Below are positions 22,312 to 33,282 of a DNA stretch of 64,000 nucleotides, piece after piece. The stretch is taken from the NCBI GenBank assembly GCA_900175165.2, contig FWWN02000619.1, positions 64,671 through 128,670 on the forward strand. Reading direction: 5' to 3'. Origin of the DNA: Rhizomucor pusillus (lineage: Eukaryota; Mucoromycota; Mucoromycetes; Mucorales; Lichtheimiaceae). The notes beneath the pieces were generated by a model, which ran no database searches, was not told the DNA's origin, and saw nothing but the letters and a program-made list of their open reading frames with translations. Positions within the stretch are counted from its first letter, which is position 1. Each line of letters opens with the position of its first letter. A program made the position numbers and the translations under genes.

Positions 22312-24729
22312 ATGAACCGTGCAGACGATAAAGACAAATGGGAATTCGACGCGCCAAAATACTGGGATTTGACTAGACCTGATCAAGATTCGGACGCAGT
22401 CGACAATTGGTTTGGTATGGCTCGGTTGCTAAAGTGTGTACCTGATTGTTTCTAATTCTTTCGGTGCTTGTTAGCCTCGCATGGGTCTCCGGTTGCTTCC
22501 GCCTGCAGTTCCAGCCAAAGTCGCGGCAGCAACAGGAGGACTATACGAGCAGGAGGCGCCGCAGCAGAGTCTTCTTCGACGATTCGGCGCGATGGCGACG
22601 GAAGACGTGAAACCAACTCCTTTGCCTCCCGGCTGCAGCAGCACCGTCCGACAACCAAGGGCGAAAGTCACAGCAACCATCCGAAGAGAAGAGATATTTT
22701 CAGCGCTTTGGCAGCGGCGCAAACAGCATCGTCAGCAGCCAAGCAAGTTTCGCCGATAGTTTCTTCTTCTTCGTCGTCATCTGCATCGAAAAGTCAACGA
22801 AATCCCCACAGCGACGTTCTGAAAGAGAAAAACGAGGACAAACAAAAGGATGCATTCCGTCGGTTGACAAACATTTCTTCTGCGCTTCGAAAATCGATTG
22901 CACCCAACGATGCATCAGAGCAATCCACGCAAAGTAAAGGAAAAGGTGTCGAGAGGAAAAGTGTACCTATACGGCCATCATCATCAACAACGACGTCGCA
23001 GAGGGTCAGAAGAAATATTGCATTGGAGTTGGAGAGCCGAAGGCTCGATAACGCTAATAACTCTCGAGAATCGGTACATGAAAGAAAGGAACCATCTTCA
23101 AAGCTGGAATCTTTCAAGGGAACGCAACGAGGAAGTGTATCATCGGATGGCGATTTGACGAATCGTTCAATATTATCTGTCAAGCAAGTTGATACACACA
23201 AACCACCTCAAATGTCGAAACGGAGTATCGATGAGGCCTTGAAAGACTTGGAATTGCATAAACGGAAAGATGAGGAGACGCAACATAATACCTCTAACTC
23301 GATCAACACCACCACTGTTGATAACGACACCGTAACTGACACGAATAACGACTTGGAAAAGGGCGCTGCTGCAAACACACATGCAGACAAAGACACGGAG
23401 TTCGACCTTGAAACTGAGCAATCTCAAAATGAAAAGGATGTTTCCGACGTTCCTTCACCGTCTCCGTGGGTACCGCCGCAACAACAAGAGATGGTTCAGT
23501 TGCCTGCACGCATCGAATCTACGCGCAAAATTAGCGACCGAGATATCACACGAAGAAGCAGTAGGTCTTCACTTACACAGCCTACTGCGAAGTCAGATAT
23601 GTCGTTGCAGCAGAATCGATTATCAGTCAACAGTAGTACTACACAGTCGATACGTCGAAAGTCAACGTTATCCTCGATATCACATCGAACGCATCATACC
23701 GACATTGAAGCGCATACAATTGAATCTAATCGAACGAGTGGAGATCGGGAAGACACGCAAGACAGCAATGCATTCTCGCTCCCATCTCGACCTAAAGAAC
23801 TGGACACTTCAGCAGAGTATCGTCGTTTATCAGTCAATGATACCCAAAAGATGCAACGTCGAGAATCAACGTTAACCTCTTCGTCACATCAGACTCAACG
23901 TACGACGGCTACTGAAAATACGATCAAATCTGCGAATGATGTGAGAAGGTCATCTAAACCTCAAACCGAGTTTGCAAACACAATTTTTTCAATTCAAAGA
24001 ACTGCACAGGCTACCAGTGGTTTTGACGACAACGACGTCTTAATGAGACCCACCGATTTTGATGGATTGTTTGAAAAGATGCAAGAGATTAAACGGCAGT
24101 TACAGGTGGTCGCGAAAACATCGGCCATACGCCCTACTGAATCGCAGCTTACAAAAAATATGGGCGGTTTAACTCGAAACGACCCTCCTCGGGCTGTGGT
24201 GATAAGCAAAGACTCTATAGATGAACGGATCCAGCGAGCAAAGCGTATTATCGAAGAATCCAAGCAACGCAGCAAGATGTGGTTCGTCCGGGTCCCCGAG
24301 ACGCATTCGTTAGGCTATCGGGAAAACCACTGGGTGCCAAAGAAGCGAATGCACTCTGGCGAACGAAACGAAGGACGCGAGGATGATAAGCTTAAGAAAA
24401 GTCGACATGTAAATATACCGGAATAGCAAAACCTGGACTGCTTGCTGATTTATAAAATTGTTTTCAGGACGACGAAAACTATGGCTTGGTCGAACAGGAC
24501 GGCAGCAGACCATCCATTGCTGAACGGATAAAAAAGCTACAACAGTCTATTGATCTTGAATCTAATCGACGCACTTCTCGCGTAAGTACAAGGGTTTTCT
24601 CTCCTAGACATCGGTTTTGTTTGACGTTATTAAATCAAACGTTAGATCTTAAAACCGCCATACCTTCCCATCGAACCGACGATACCCAAAAGTCCTCACT
24701 TTGCCACAGATGCCAGACATAGGTCGTAA
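22312..24729 (+). CDS. TPX2-like microtubule-associated protein
   Basis: Four exons (22312-22414, 22475-24408, 24468-24581, 24646-24729), 744 residues, all phases consistent. The N-terminus KWEFDAPKYWDLT followed by DNWF mirrors the animal TPX2 start (YSYDAPSDFINF then DSWF), which binds Aurora A. The long central region is Ser/Arg/Thr-rich and polar. The C-terminus has basic helical stretches (SIAERIKKLQQSIDLESNRR) and a TPX2-type PKSPHFAT motif in the last exon. Apart from these motifs it is poorly conserved. Known family role: spindle microtubule nucleation and activation/targeting of Aurora A. Assignment rests on motifs at both ends, so a more general spindle protein is possible. Confidence 0.65.
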
Positions 24730-25094
24730 TCTTAAAAACCAATATCATCACATACTCTTTTACCATAGTACAGATCAAAGTGAAAATACAATCCTTTTCA
24801 TATGATAGATAATGGAAGTGTTACTAGAATTGTGAACCTGAGCCTTCGACTTTCCACCCAAGACATTATCGAGCCAGATCGCCATAAAAGAAAAGAGCGG
24901 GTGATTTGGGCATAAACGCTGCGGCTTTACAGACATTTTTGCTTCCTTTTCAGCAACCAAACTCTCTCCTCATGCAAAGCGCCGCCAAACCATGGCGAAT
25001 AAAGCGCATGCCACTGAGTCAGTGGTATTATATGAAACTTAAAGTGTAATGCAGCAGCAATGTCTTATAATACACCCACCTCTAACCATTTTCC
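24730..25094. other. intergenic between TPX2-like and RPP14-like genes
   Basis: A minus-strand open stretch from ATG about 24934 (MSVKPQRLCPNHPLFSFMAI, then WLDNVLGGKSK) has a hydrophobic segment and might be a short exon of a small membrane protein. I could not extend or identify it. Otherwise nothing seen. Confidence 0.35.
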
Positions 25095-25473
25095 ATGTCT
25101 GCATTTAGTTGGTGTGAGGAAGAAGAGGAAGACGCGGATCAAAAGCCAAACATTACAGAAGTGACGTTCCGCATGAGCATTCAGCAAGCTTTGCAGTCGA
25201 CTTTTGGTATTTCTGGCATGTCGATCGTCGTTGACGTTCTCAGTTGGGACCAGTCAAGTAACACTGGATACATTCGTGTTGCTCAGAGGTAAAAAGCACG
25301 AGAAAAAGAATCGATATTTTTTCTTTCTTTTTATTTATTCAACAACAACAAACAATAACAGTGACATGGTGACGGTGTGGAACGCTATATCGTTACATCA
25401 GTTTCGAGTAGGCGATATTGGATGCAGCGTGGATATTCTGGACGGCTCAGCTAGTCTCATCAGCTTGATTTGA
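25095..25473 (+). CDS. RNase P/MRP subunit, RPP14/Pop5-family protein
   Basis: Two exons (25095-25288, 25362-25473), 101 residues. The sequence ITEVTFRMSIQQALQSTFGI, then DVLSWDQSSNTGYIRVAQ and VTVWNAISLHQF...GCSVDIL follows the RPP14/Pop5 alpha-beta fold, including the VKLWSSLTLL-like helix and the final hydrophobic strand (SASLISLI). Known role: small protein subunit of RNase P/MRP. The coding region overlaps the 3' end of the oppositely oriented Slm1-like gene by 27 bases. It is the second RNase P subunit in this window, about 18 kb from RPP40. Confidence 0.75.
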
Positions 25474-27427
25474 ATCAAATTCAGGCGGCAGCACGACACC
25501 TGTCAATATCGTGAATTCTGCTTGCAACTCTGCTTCTTCTTCCTTCTTTTCCTCTGCTGTTGCTGTTTCTTGCACTTTGTCTGCTGCTTCGGTTTCTGCA
25601 GCTGCTGATGATTGGACCTGTTGGGTTTCTGGAGGTAGAGGAGGAGAAGATGATTCGACGTAAATATCCGGGTTAACAGCGTTGGTCGGTTGCCAATAGG
25701 GTGGAGCATTGTATGTGACGGAGGGCCTATATCTGTATGATATCTCTGTAAGGTGCTCGAGCCAGGCCTGCATATCTGGGGCGGATTTGGCACGATATGT
25801 TAATGTGCTCCGGTGTCCCTTGGCTGGTTCAACGGATATGTACGATGCGGTAGAGAGGGTGGTAGAAGAGGATGGAGAAAGCAAGGTTGAGTGGGACATG
25901 TTGTGCTTATCCTGAGGCTGGAGCTGGAATACCAAGTTGTGATGCAAATTCGTGGATAGGGTGGATACGTTGTAGTGTGGAACAAACAGCGTCGTATCCG
26001 GCCGATGCGGATAGTTTTTACTGGACTTGTACTCGTGAAGGAAACCAGCTACAAAAATGAGTAAATCCACCCAACGACAAGATGACACTGCCTAGGTAAA
26101 ATATACTTGCCAGGAGTGAGAACATAAATGTGTTCACGCCATCGATGCAGCACGGACGAGTTACGTTCCATGCGAGCTGCGAAAACGGGTTGCAGTAGCG
26201 GATGAGCGTGGTTTGGATACTGCAGGCGATCGGGATGCCGGTATGGTGCGTCTTCTGGGATCAGCTGGCTGCGGAACCTTTCCACAAAATCGTGCCAGTC
26301 CCCATCAGTCTTTAACTGATCGATAGCTTGTTGCACTTCGGGAGCCCAGCGCTCTACAGATAATTGCTTCATATCATGCAAGATGCGCTGTTCCATAATA
26401 AGCACTTCGTTTTGCAGCCGCAGCACGGCTTCCTGCATCTTATTGGTATGCTGATAAACTTTGACCATTTGATACACGACTCCTGTATATACAATGAGTT
26501 GGCTCAGATTCTCTCACGTATTGTTCCCACTTGCATGCATATTTTTCACTAGTACCCCCTTCCAAATCAAAATAACCTACACTTGCCTGCATTGATCAAC
26601 CACGGGTCCAGTTTTCCGTACCCACTATGCTGTTCAAAGTACGCAATCTGGCGATCCAGTTTCTCCAGCCGTCGCTTGGCTTCGCGGCGCATCTTGGCGA
26701 GTGTCGATACTTTTAATCGGTCATCCTTTTGTATCGATCGGATCATATCCTTGAGCTCATGCTTGATGGTCACCAAAACGGGCAATGCCTGTGTCTTGAG
26801 AAATGTAACGAACGCGGCGTGCTCGCTTGCACGTGCACGGTGATGAGCTTGCCACGACTCACATACGCGGCGGATACCCTCCGTGTACGCGAAATGTTTG
26901 GATAGGAGCACTTTGTACACTTCGCCATCGTCGTCGTCAAGGCTGCTGTTGTTATCTCCACCGCTGCCGCCGCCGTCGGACGAGCGAGACGCAACAAGAA
27001 TGCCCTGAATTTTCTCGTATGCTTTTGCGACTTGATTTTCCACGGTTGCTAAGTGCGCTAGGTGCTCGCAAAGTCGCTTCATTAGCAAATACCAGGCTTC
27101 CAGTCGCTCTGTAAGGATGGCTGTGGGCCGGATGGCTGGATTTGCATTCTCGTCTTCAAGCACTATCCCGTCGTTGCAGTCAAATACCGGTGGATCCAAT
27201 GCAACCTTTTGCACTTCTTCTTTCTCTTTTTCTTCCTGTGATGATTGTTCCTGTTGTTGCTGCTGCTCTGAAGCGCACGTCTGAAGAGGGAAATTAAAAG
27301 TGGAAAGGGACGGAATCAGATGTTTGATAGAAGAAGCAGGAGAACCAATGGATCCCAAGGAGGTGTTGATAGGCGCGGGTCGCACTGTATTCAAGTGCCT
27401 TTTAAATCCAAAACTACCCGATGTCAT
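25447..27427 (-). CDS. Slm1/Slm2-like BAR and PH domain protein
   Basis: Three exons (27427-26587, 26482-26111, 26048-25447) give 604 residues. The N-terminal third is low-complexity with a Gln/Glu run. A long helical BAR-like region covers about residues 130-400 (LEAWYLLMKRLCEHLAHLAT, RRVCESWQAHHRARASEHAA, KMRREAKRRLEKLDRQIAYF). A PH domain follows (WREHIYVLTPAGFLHEYKSS to AWLEHLTEISYRYR). The C-terminus is acidic and Ala/Glu-rich. Both introns begin with GC instead of GT (donors G|GCAAGT at 26586 and 26110). Known family role: PI(4,5)P2-binding TORC2 adaptors at eisosomes, controlling sphingolipid and actin responses. In-frame ATGs upstream exist; 27427 is the first that lacks a hydrophobic non-family extension. 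Confidence 0.82.
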
Positions 27428-27771
27428 GCAGCAGAGTTGTAAAGGTGTTAGGTAAAGTAAGTAAAAAGGACAAGTTCGCAAGGTTCCACAGAAAGAAAAA
27501 TATTTAAATGGGCCTCGTCCAAATTACAACCGAGTTCATTTTACTGCTGCCATTGTTATTGTGACTTGCGTCGCTCTCTCATCATTTCACTCCATTTTTT
27601 TCGCTGCCATCTCTCTCCTCAGTCGATATCCACGAGACAAAAAGAAAATGATGGAACAAGATAAGTGGAAAGGCGTAAACGTGCGGGAAAACACTGGTGC
27701 TTATATTATGGACGTATGTGTGTGAACAAGCAAAAACCAGATTCTTTTACTTGATGATTGTTGTCATGAGT
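27428..27771. other. intergenic between Slm1-like and COX12 genes
   Basis: Holds the Slm1-like promoter and COX12 3' flank. A plus-strand 25-codon ORF at about 27648-27725 is too short and unlike any family to call. Nothing else seen. Confidence 0.4.
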
Positions 27772-28310
27772 CTAAACTTCAAAGTTGGAGGGGTTGGTGC
27801 CTTCTTCGCGCTGAGCATCCCACTTTTCAATCTATATCATTCAAGTGGATAGGTTGGTATATGTGCGGTGCCTAGTTTGAACCTGTTCATGAACCTACCC
27901 AGCCGTTGGGGCACAAGCTGTGGAAAGCGCGATAGAATTGCTTGCAGGGTTCAAATTCCTCACCACGGGCATTGACGCACTTGTAGTAGTCGACGTAGTT
28001 TTGCCAGCAGCTATTGTCCAAATATCCCACCTTAGTAACCTTCCTCCATGCATTCACAAACAATATATAATTCAGATAACGTACTGCTTGGTTTGGTTGG
28101 TGTTGGGGAAGCTGCAAGGTTAACAAGGTGATGGTTAAACAAATTGTGGCGTGATAGATTCGGTTTACAAGTGCCGTAAATTGCTTACCGGGCATCAAAA
28201 CCGGCTATACAAGGAAAAGCGAATGTCAGTGCAAGGTTGCGTTGTTAGAGACGAGATATACCAAACGTACCGGTGGTCAACTTGACATTGGTTTCCTCGA
28301 CGTCAGACAT
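27772..28310 (-). CDS. COX12: Cytochrome c oxidase subunit VIb (Cox12/COX6B)
   Basis: Five exons spliced to about 83 residues: MSDVEETNVKLTT, AGFDAR, FPNTNQTKH, CWQNYVDYYKCVNARGEEFE...CKQFYRAFHSLCPNGW and IEKWDAQREEGTNPSNFEV. The twin CX9C and CX10C cysteines (CWQNYVDYYKC and CKQFYRAFHSLC) are the family hallmark for disulfide folding in the intermembrane space. Known role: peripheral subunit of respiratory complex IV. Two of the five exons are very short (about 16-30 nt), which hides the gene in simple ORF scans. Confidence 0.95.
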
Positions 28311-28528
28311 GGTTTCAAGAGCTGAATGCAGAGAGAGCGTAAAAAAAATTGCGCGTGGCAAATCTGTTTTGATTCAAGGGCCAATCGGGCTCAGAAACCT
28401 TCGACGTCATTACAATTGCGAGCGGCCTTCCTGCTCCTCCTCCTGGTGACAGAGAAAAAGCATAAAAGAATGGATGGAAACCATCTTTTTTATTCACACA
28501 TTCCATAAACATTTTTTTACAGATAATT

Positions 28529-29567
28529 TTACAAAGAGGCGTTGCAACCAAGATGCTTGATAAAGAACGAGTAGATACGGTTCCAAGCAGTGTCGCGAAC
28601 GGCCTGCTCAGCGGACACGGGCTCGATGGACTTGTCGACGAAACCGAGTTCCTTGCGCTTTTCGATCGACCAGTCGTCGTCGTTGAGGAAAGCATGTCCC
28701 TGCTCGGGGTAGCGATAGATGGTCACATCCGAGGCATTCTTGAGCTTGGCTTCCAATGCATCGGCTAACATAGACTTTTAGTTAACGACAACCTCGTTCG
28801 CTTAAAAGCACATAGATAAGGGCACAAAAACATACCAGCAGCAGGATCACTGAAGCCTGCCATGCTATCCTTGCCACCAAAGTGGCCTTGCACAGCGGTT
28901 GCATTGGTGATCTTTGTCACGTCGAACGCGTCAGCCGATGGAGTACCGTAGCACGTGACAGCAGCTTGCAATGGCTGTTCTGTATCAGCGAGAACAGTAG
29001 CAAGTACCAGAGAGAGTGCACCGCCCATGCAGAATCCAATAGCACCGAGCTTGCTGCATCCAAAGTATTAGCATCATCAAAAACAGCCAACTAGAAAAAG
29101 AAAAAAAGAAAATAGAGATAGCTTGCCTGTACCCCTGCTTGCGCAAATGTTCAGCAAGTTGCTTCATTTCCTTGGCAGCTACCTGCCAGTCCAAGTTGGA
29201 CATCAAGTGGCTAGCTTCCTAGATACAATGGTTTTAGTCTGCGTGCATTGTCGTGAATCGAAATACATAGCAACCACGCGCACCTCAGCGGTCAAACCGA
29301 TCTTGCCCTTGTACAAGTCAGGAATAAAGGTGTGTGCACCAGTGTTGTTAGCGATTCTCTGGCCGTGGTTCTTGATGGTGTCATTGATACCCCACCATTC
29401 CTGCAGAACCTGTTTATCGCGAGCGCGGATGTCAAAACGGGCCGCGCTTCTTTTTTATTTTGAAACGGGTACAAAGCACTACTTACAATAATAGCAGCAC
29501 CGTCGAGCTTCTTGGCAGGACCTTGGGGCTCAAAGGAGTAGATCTTGAAGGGCAATTCACTGGACAT
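28529..29567 (-). CDS. Dienelactone hydrolase family protein
   Basis: About 250 residues in several exons, starting MSSELPFKIYSFEPQGPAKK. It has VLQEWWGINDTIKNHGQRIA (near 29385-29400), FIPDLYKGKIGLTAEEASHL, the nucleophile motif GAIGFCMGGAL (Cys), GHFGGKDSMAG (Asp) and YPEQGHAFLND (His), which make the DLH-type Cys-Asp-His triad. Fungal homologues are cytosolic alpha/beta hydrolases of mostly unknown substrate (yeast AIM2-like). The name does not prove dienelactone activity. Stop at 28529; the 3' end faces the COX12 promoter, 218 bases away. Confidence 0.88.
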
Positions 29568-30070
29568 GGCGGCTGTGTGTACTATATGCGTGTGAAGCAA
29601 GAGTTCCAAGTCTCGGACCTTGCCTTTTCTTGACGCTCTAACGATTTCTCCGCACACTGCATGTAGAACAGGATCGAAGTTTTTCGCGGATCTGTCTCAC
29701 CAATTACCACAGCTTCGCGCATATCATATCTGTATCTATTACGGATGACGGGCTTACTGCAAATATTTTGATTTCCATATTCAAATGTCAGTTAAATAGC
29801 ATTAGCCTAGGTCGTTGACTTCTTAATCTGGCGTTTCCAGTTAAGTAAGCGAGAACTAGCGGATAATAGAATCCCCGCATTCGTACTAATCGCACTGTAA
29901 TTTCGTTTTGCTCACTTGATAGGCACGGTAATCAATAATAATACAGAACAATGCGCATTTTGGGTCCCAGGCGTATTCTTCTTTTTGTATGATGCCTATT
30001 TAAGGTGCAACAAGAAGTCAGCACCGGTTCTATTAAAGGACAAAACAAGAATGGCAAAAATGTCTATAGA
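29568..30070. other. intergenic upstream of dienelactone hydrolase
   Basis: Promoter side of the hydrolase, AT-rich, no coding potential recognised. Leads into the retroelement remnant. Confidence 0.4.
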
Positions 30071-30074
30071 GATT

Positions 30075-30475
30075 TCAGGGATAAGTTTCTCGAGCTAATC
30101 TGTCAATATGCGCTATGGCTTTCTCGGCCACAAGTTTCGGGTAGAAAGGCCTGTCATCAAAGACAGATTGCCAATGGGCGTACCAAAGGGCGAGGACGAG
30201 GCAGGCATGTAGGTGATAAATATTTAATTCGGACAGTTCACTGTTGATGCGCAATCGGAATTGGGGCGCGTCCAGACGAAGGATCTTCGGCGGCGAGGCA
30301 GTGGATTTACAAGCATCATAGGCCACGGATAAACATCCAAACTGTCAATTTAGGTCCGCAGCTCCGTAGGAAATCATATTGAGATTCGTATTCACCGCAG
30401 AGTGGGCAGGCAGGATCAGGAATCTTGGACAGGATTAAGGAGTGTAGTCTATCATTGGGTCATAATGATATCGTG
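30075..30475 (-). mobile_element. decayed 3' end of a LINE (non-LTR retrotransposon)
   Basis: On the minus strand near 30460-30340 one frame reads RLHSLILSKIPDPACPLCGE then YESQYDFLRSCGPKLTVW. This is the Cys-rich C-terminal motif of LINE reverse transcriptases (CxxC...H....C). The expected His is Asp here. After a stop and frame change, another frame (30326-30075) continues HACLVLALWYAHWQSVFDDR, PFYPKLVAEK, as in LINE ORF ends. Stops, a frame break and a lost metal ligand show that the copy is dead. No poly-A tail or target-site duplication was found by eye. The ORF at 30452-30664 may be further decayed element sequence. Confidence 0.65.
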
Positions 30476-31284
30476 ATTGACGCCGGGCTGTGATATATGA
30501 TAGAATTCTGTCGAAGTACCTACATCTATGCCACTTGTTGAATAATATCTTTGATATGTGGTCTTTTTGTTGTCCCATTGACTGGGGTAAAATACGGCGC
30601 ACTCGCGGGATCCAGGAGCTGCTTCATCAACCTGTCTAGTTATTATCACTGGCGGATACGACATTTAGGAAAATTCAGTTTCCTGGCCAAGAAAACTAAT
30701 TTGAGTTCAATTGATTGCAAAAAAAAAGATTTACATGTAAATTTCATCACTTGTACGGTTATCAACACGAAGACATTATTTTCAGTTAGAAGCCACGCGA
30801 CTCATTCGAAGCGGCTGTACTCTGAGACGCTGCCCGTAGACTTTCCCATACAGTTGAGATACCAAAATATCAGACTTTTTCATTTAATACAGCCTTCTAC
30901 TGTATGATGCTGCGCAGTATTTCTTACCGAGAAGCAAAGTGATTAAACTTACATAGCAGCCATTAACGTTCTATTATAATTAGATCCCTGTAGTCAATAA
31001 TTCGAAGCGGTCTCGATAAGCAGGAATGATGTTAGACATATAGTAGATGCATACTATTTATGGACGCATGACTATAACAAAGAGCGATTTACGGTTTGGA
31101 TGTGTTTTATTACATACATTTATTTATCCTCTCTGTCTCTCGCAAGGTTTATATGGACATTGTAGACCTATGACGGAAGTCGACGAAATAGGAAAGTTCA
31201 GTCACGGCTTGCGGGTTGTTTGCCGGGGCGGTGTATAAGATTATTGTATAGATTTTCCCTTCCTCCTTTGACCCAGAAATAACG
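30476..31284. other. intergenic, AT-rich, no gene seen
   Basis: No coding or RNA gene recognised. Includes the promoter of the QCR10 gene at its right end. Possibly older retroelement debris next to the LINE fragment. Confidence 0.4.
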
Positions 31285-31588
31285 ATGCCCGTTTCCAAGA
31301 TCGTCGCTACTCCCCACCTCGGCTTCATTACTCCTGAAAAGTTCTTGCGCACGTAAGTTTATTTGTGTTTCGGGAAGGCAAGGAGAGAAGAAGCGCTGGT
31401 CCCGCTCACAGACAATTTCGGCGTGCAACAAAAGTGCTCCTAGCCTCGCCATTTGGGGTGCCGCGGCTGGTACTGCCCTTGCTCTTCTCGGCTCTGACGT
31501 TCCCTTGGTCAAGAAGGATATCTTGAGCAAGTTGCCCGTGCTCGGATCGCACTTTGCTGTTCCTGAGCCCGCCCAGGACGAAGAATAA
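31285..31588 (+). CDS. QCR10: Cytochrome bc1 complex subunit 10 (Qcr10)
   Basis: Two exons (31285-31352, 31444-31588) giving 70 residues. MPVSKIVATPHLGFITPEKF matches the start of fungal Qcr10. After LRT the second exon encodes a single membrane helix (LAIWGAAAGTALALLGSDVP) followed by LVKKDILSKLPVLGSHF, the conserved Qcr10 tail. Known role: small accessory subunit of respiratory complex III in the inner mitochondrial membrane. The intron is 91 bases. Confidence 0.87.
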
Positions 31589-32043
31589 ATGAAATAGGTA
31601 AATAACGAAGCAGCTGCAGCTGCAGCAACGCGTTCAAGGAGGAGGAGAACTCAATCGACATTTGTTATTGATGTTGTCTAGAACCATTGGTCATTTGCAG
31701 ATATATACACGCTCACGAAACAGCAGCCATGCACGAATAATATCAAGAAATAAAAATAACACACTCTCCTTGTCTCTCTCACTCACACACTCGTACACCG
31801 TTTTTCCTCAACGTGGCATGCATGAGGAGAAGCGCCATTGAAGATATTTTAGGCAAAAATGAGGTCGCCTCCGTCTTTTTCTTTTTTAAATCTATTAATA
31901 ATGTGAGGCGATCGTCCTTGGCCTGCACGAGGAATCTACAACAACTCGTCGCTTTTGCTCTTATACGATTATTACACTTTCCCTCTTTTTTATTACTTTC
32001 TCTATCTTGTTTCCCTTTCCCTGCTCTTCCCTATTCGAACGTA
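31589..32043. other. QCR10 3' flank and GH16 promoter
   Basis: Contains CT-rich and TCTCTC/CACACA stretches (about 31765-31800) and a pyrimidine-rich run before the GH16 ATG. An open frame continues upstream of that ATG to 31813 but lacks domain features; it is not called. Confidence 0.45.
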
Positions 32044-33282
32044 ATGAGACCATTTTCTGCAATTATTGTGCTCTACCTGGCCGCGCTCCTGGCTTGTCCA
32101 TCCTCCCTAGCTGCGACCGTAAAGCGGGAAGATGACGAGGAGAAGAAAATGACATGCCGCAACACACACACCGTCTTCTCCGAGAACACAGACGGATGGA
32201 AAGCTTACGGCAGCCCAAAGGGAACGTTTGAACTGACAAGTGACGGATTGGAAATGAGGCTTTTGAAGCCTGAAAAGCCCGTTGAACGTCTCATCGACAA
32301 GGAAACGGGTATAAATACCTTGCTTTTTCTTGGTGGATTATTTAAATAATTCGTGATATGTTTGCAGAGCTACCCTACAACAGCGATGCTGGTGTTGGTC
32401 CGACGTTCAACTCGACTACATACATGCACTATGGCAAATTTACAGCTGTAGCCAAAGCAGCACCCAAAGGAGGAGCTGTCACCGCGTTTATCCTGATAGC
32501 TGACAACCGCGACGAGATCGATTTTGAGTTTACAGGGGGTAAGGATTATTGCTCGTATACGCTTCATCCCAAAACTTACGTTAACATATTGTGCGGGGAC
32601 TTTGGGTAGGAGCGCCACACACTGCTCAGTAAGTGCACAGACACCCAGTGGAAGAAAGAGATCTACATGCATGATACTTACAACGCGTGCTTCTAGGACC
32701 AATTTCTTCTGGGGAGAACGTCCAGAGTACACTGTAAACGGAGCATCCCACCAGGTTCCAGGAGGTTCCGTCTACGATGAATTCCATACATACACAATCC
32801 ACTGGTAAATATGTAGAGGTTGGATGCTAATGTATATGGAGGAAAATTCATGCAAAGATAAATGCTTGCAGGACTCCGGAACGTATTGTGTGGTACATTG
32901 ACGACAAACAAGTTCGGATCCAAGAGAAAAAGAAGACATGCAAAGATGGTGTTTGCAAGTATCCATCGCATCCAGCGTGAGTTTTCTCGTGCCTTCAGAG
33001 ATAGACAAAAAATGCTCACATGCAAAGGGAAATATTTCGTTGTTCTCTAACAGTCGCGTCCAAGTCGGCTTGTGGGATGGCAGCTTTGAATACGGCACTG
33101 CAGAGTGGGCCAAAGGTCCCATCGATGTGAGTTATGCAAATAATATATATGCATACAGAGTCCAGCACACTGATCACTCGAAAATGGCTATCACATAGTG
33201 GGATGGCGTGAAGCATATTTCAGCGTATTTAAAGGAAGTACGCATTGAATGCGACCCGGACTATAACGAAATAGTTGAATGA
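32044..33282 (+). CDS. GH16 Crh-type wall transglycosylase (stops at TGA-CTA)
   Basis: Seven exons (32044-32308, 32368-32538, 32610-32628, 32697-32804, 32872-32976, 33054-33126, 33199-33282) give 274 residues. The signal peptide is MRPFSAIIVLYLAALLACPS plus SLA. The catalytic motif DEIDFEFTGG carries the GH16 nucleophile and acid/base Glu. Then QTNFFWGERPEYTV, FHTYTIHWTPERIVWYIDDK and RVQVGLWDGSFEYGTAEWAK are typical of Crh1/Utr2 enzymes, which link chitin to beta-glucan. Exon 3 is 19 nt long. Most Crh enzymes have a GPI anchor. Here the frame ends at TGA 33280-33282, but the same frame stays open to 33516 and encodes such an anchor signal (see the next entry). Confidence 0.88.

Noticed and set aside
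27940..27965. tRNA B-box-like GGTTCAAATTCC
   Set aside because: Part of the COX12 coding exon on the minus strand; no A-box or cloverleaf around it.
31813..32043. In-frame N-terminal extension of the GH16 gene
   Set aside because: The downstream ATG at 32044 begins a clean signal peptide; the extension has no domain and lies in a CT-rich leader.
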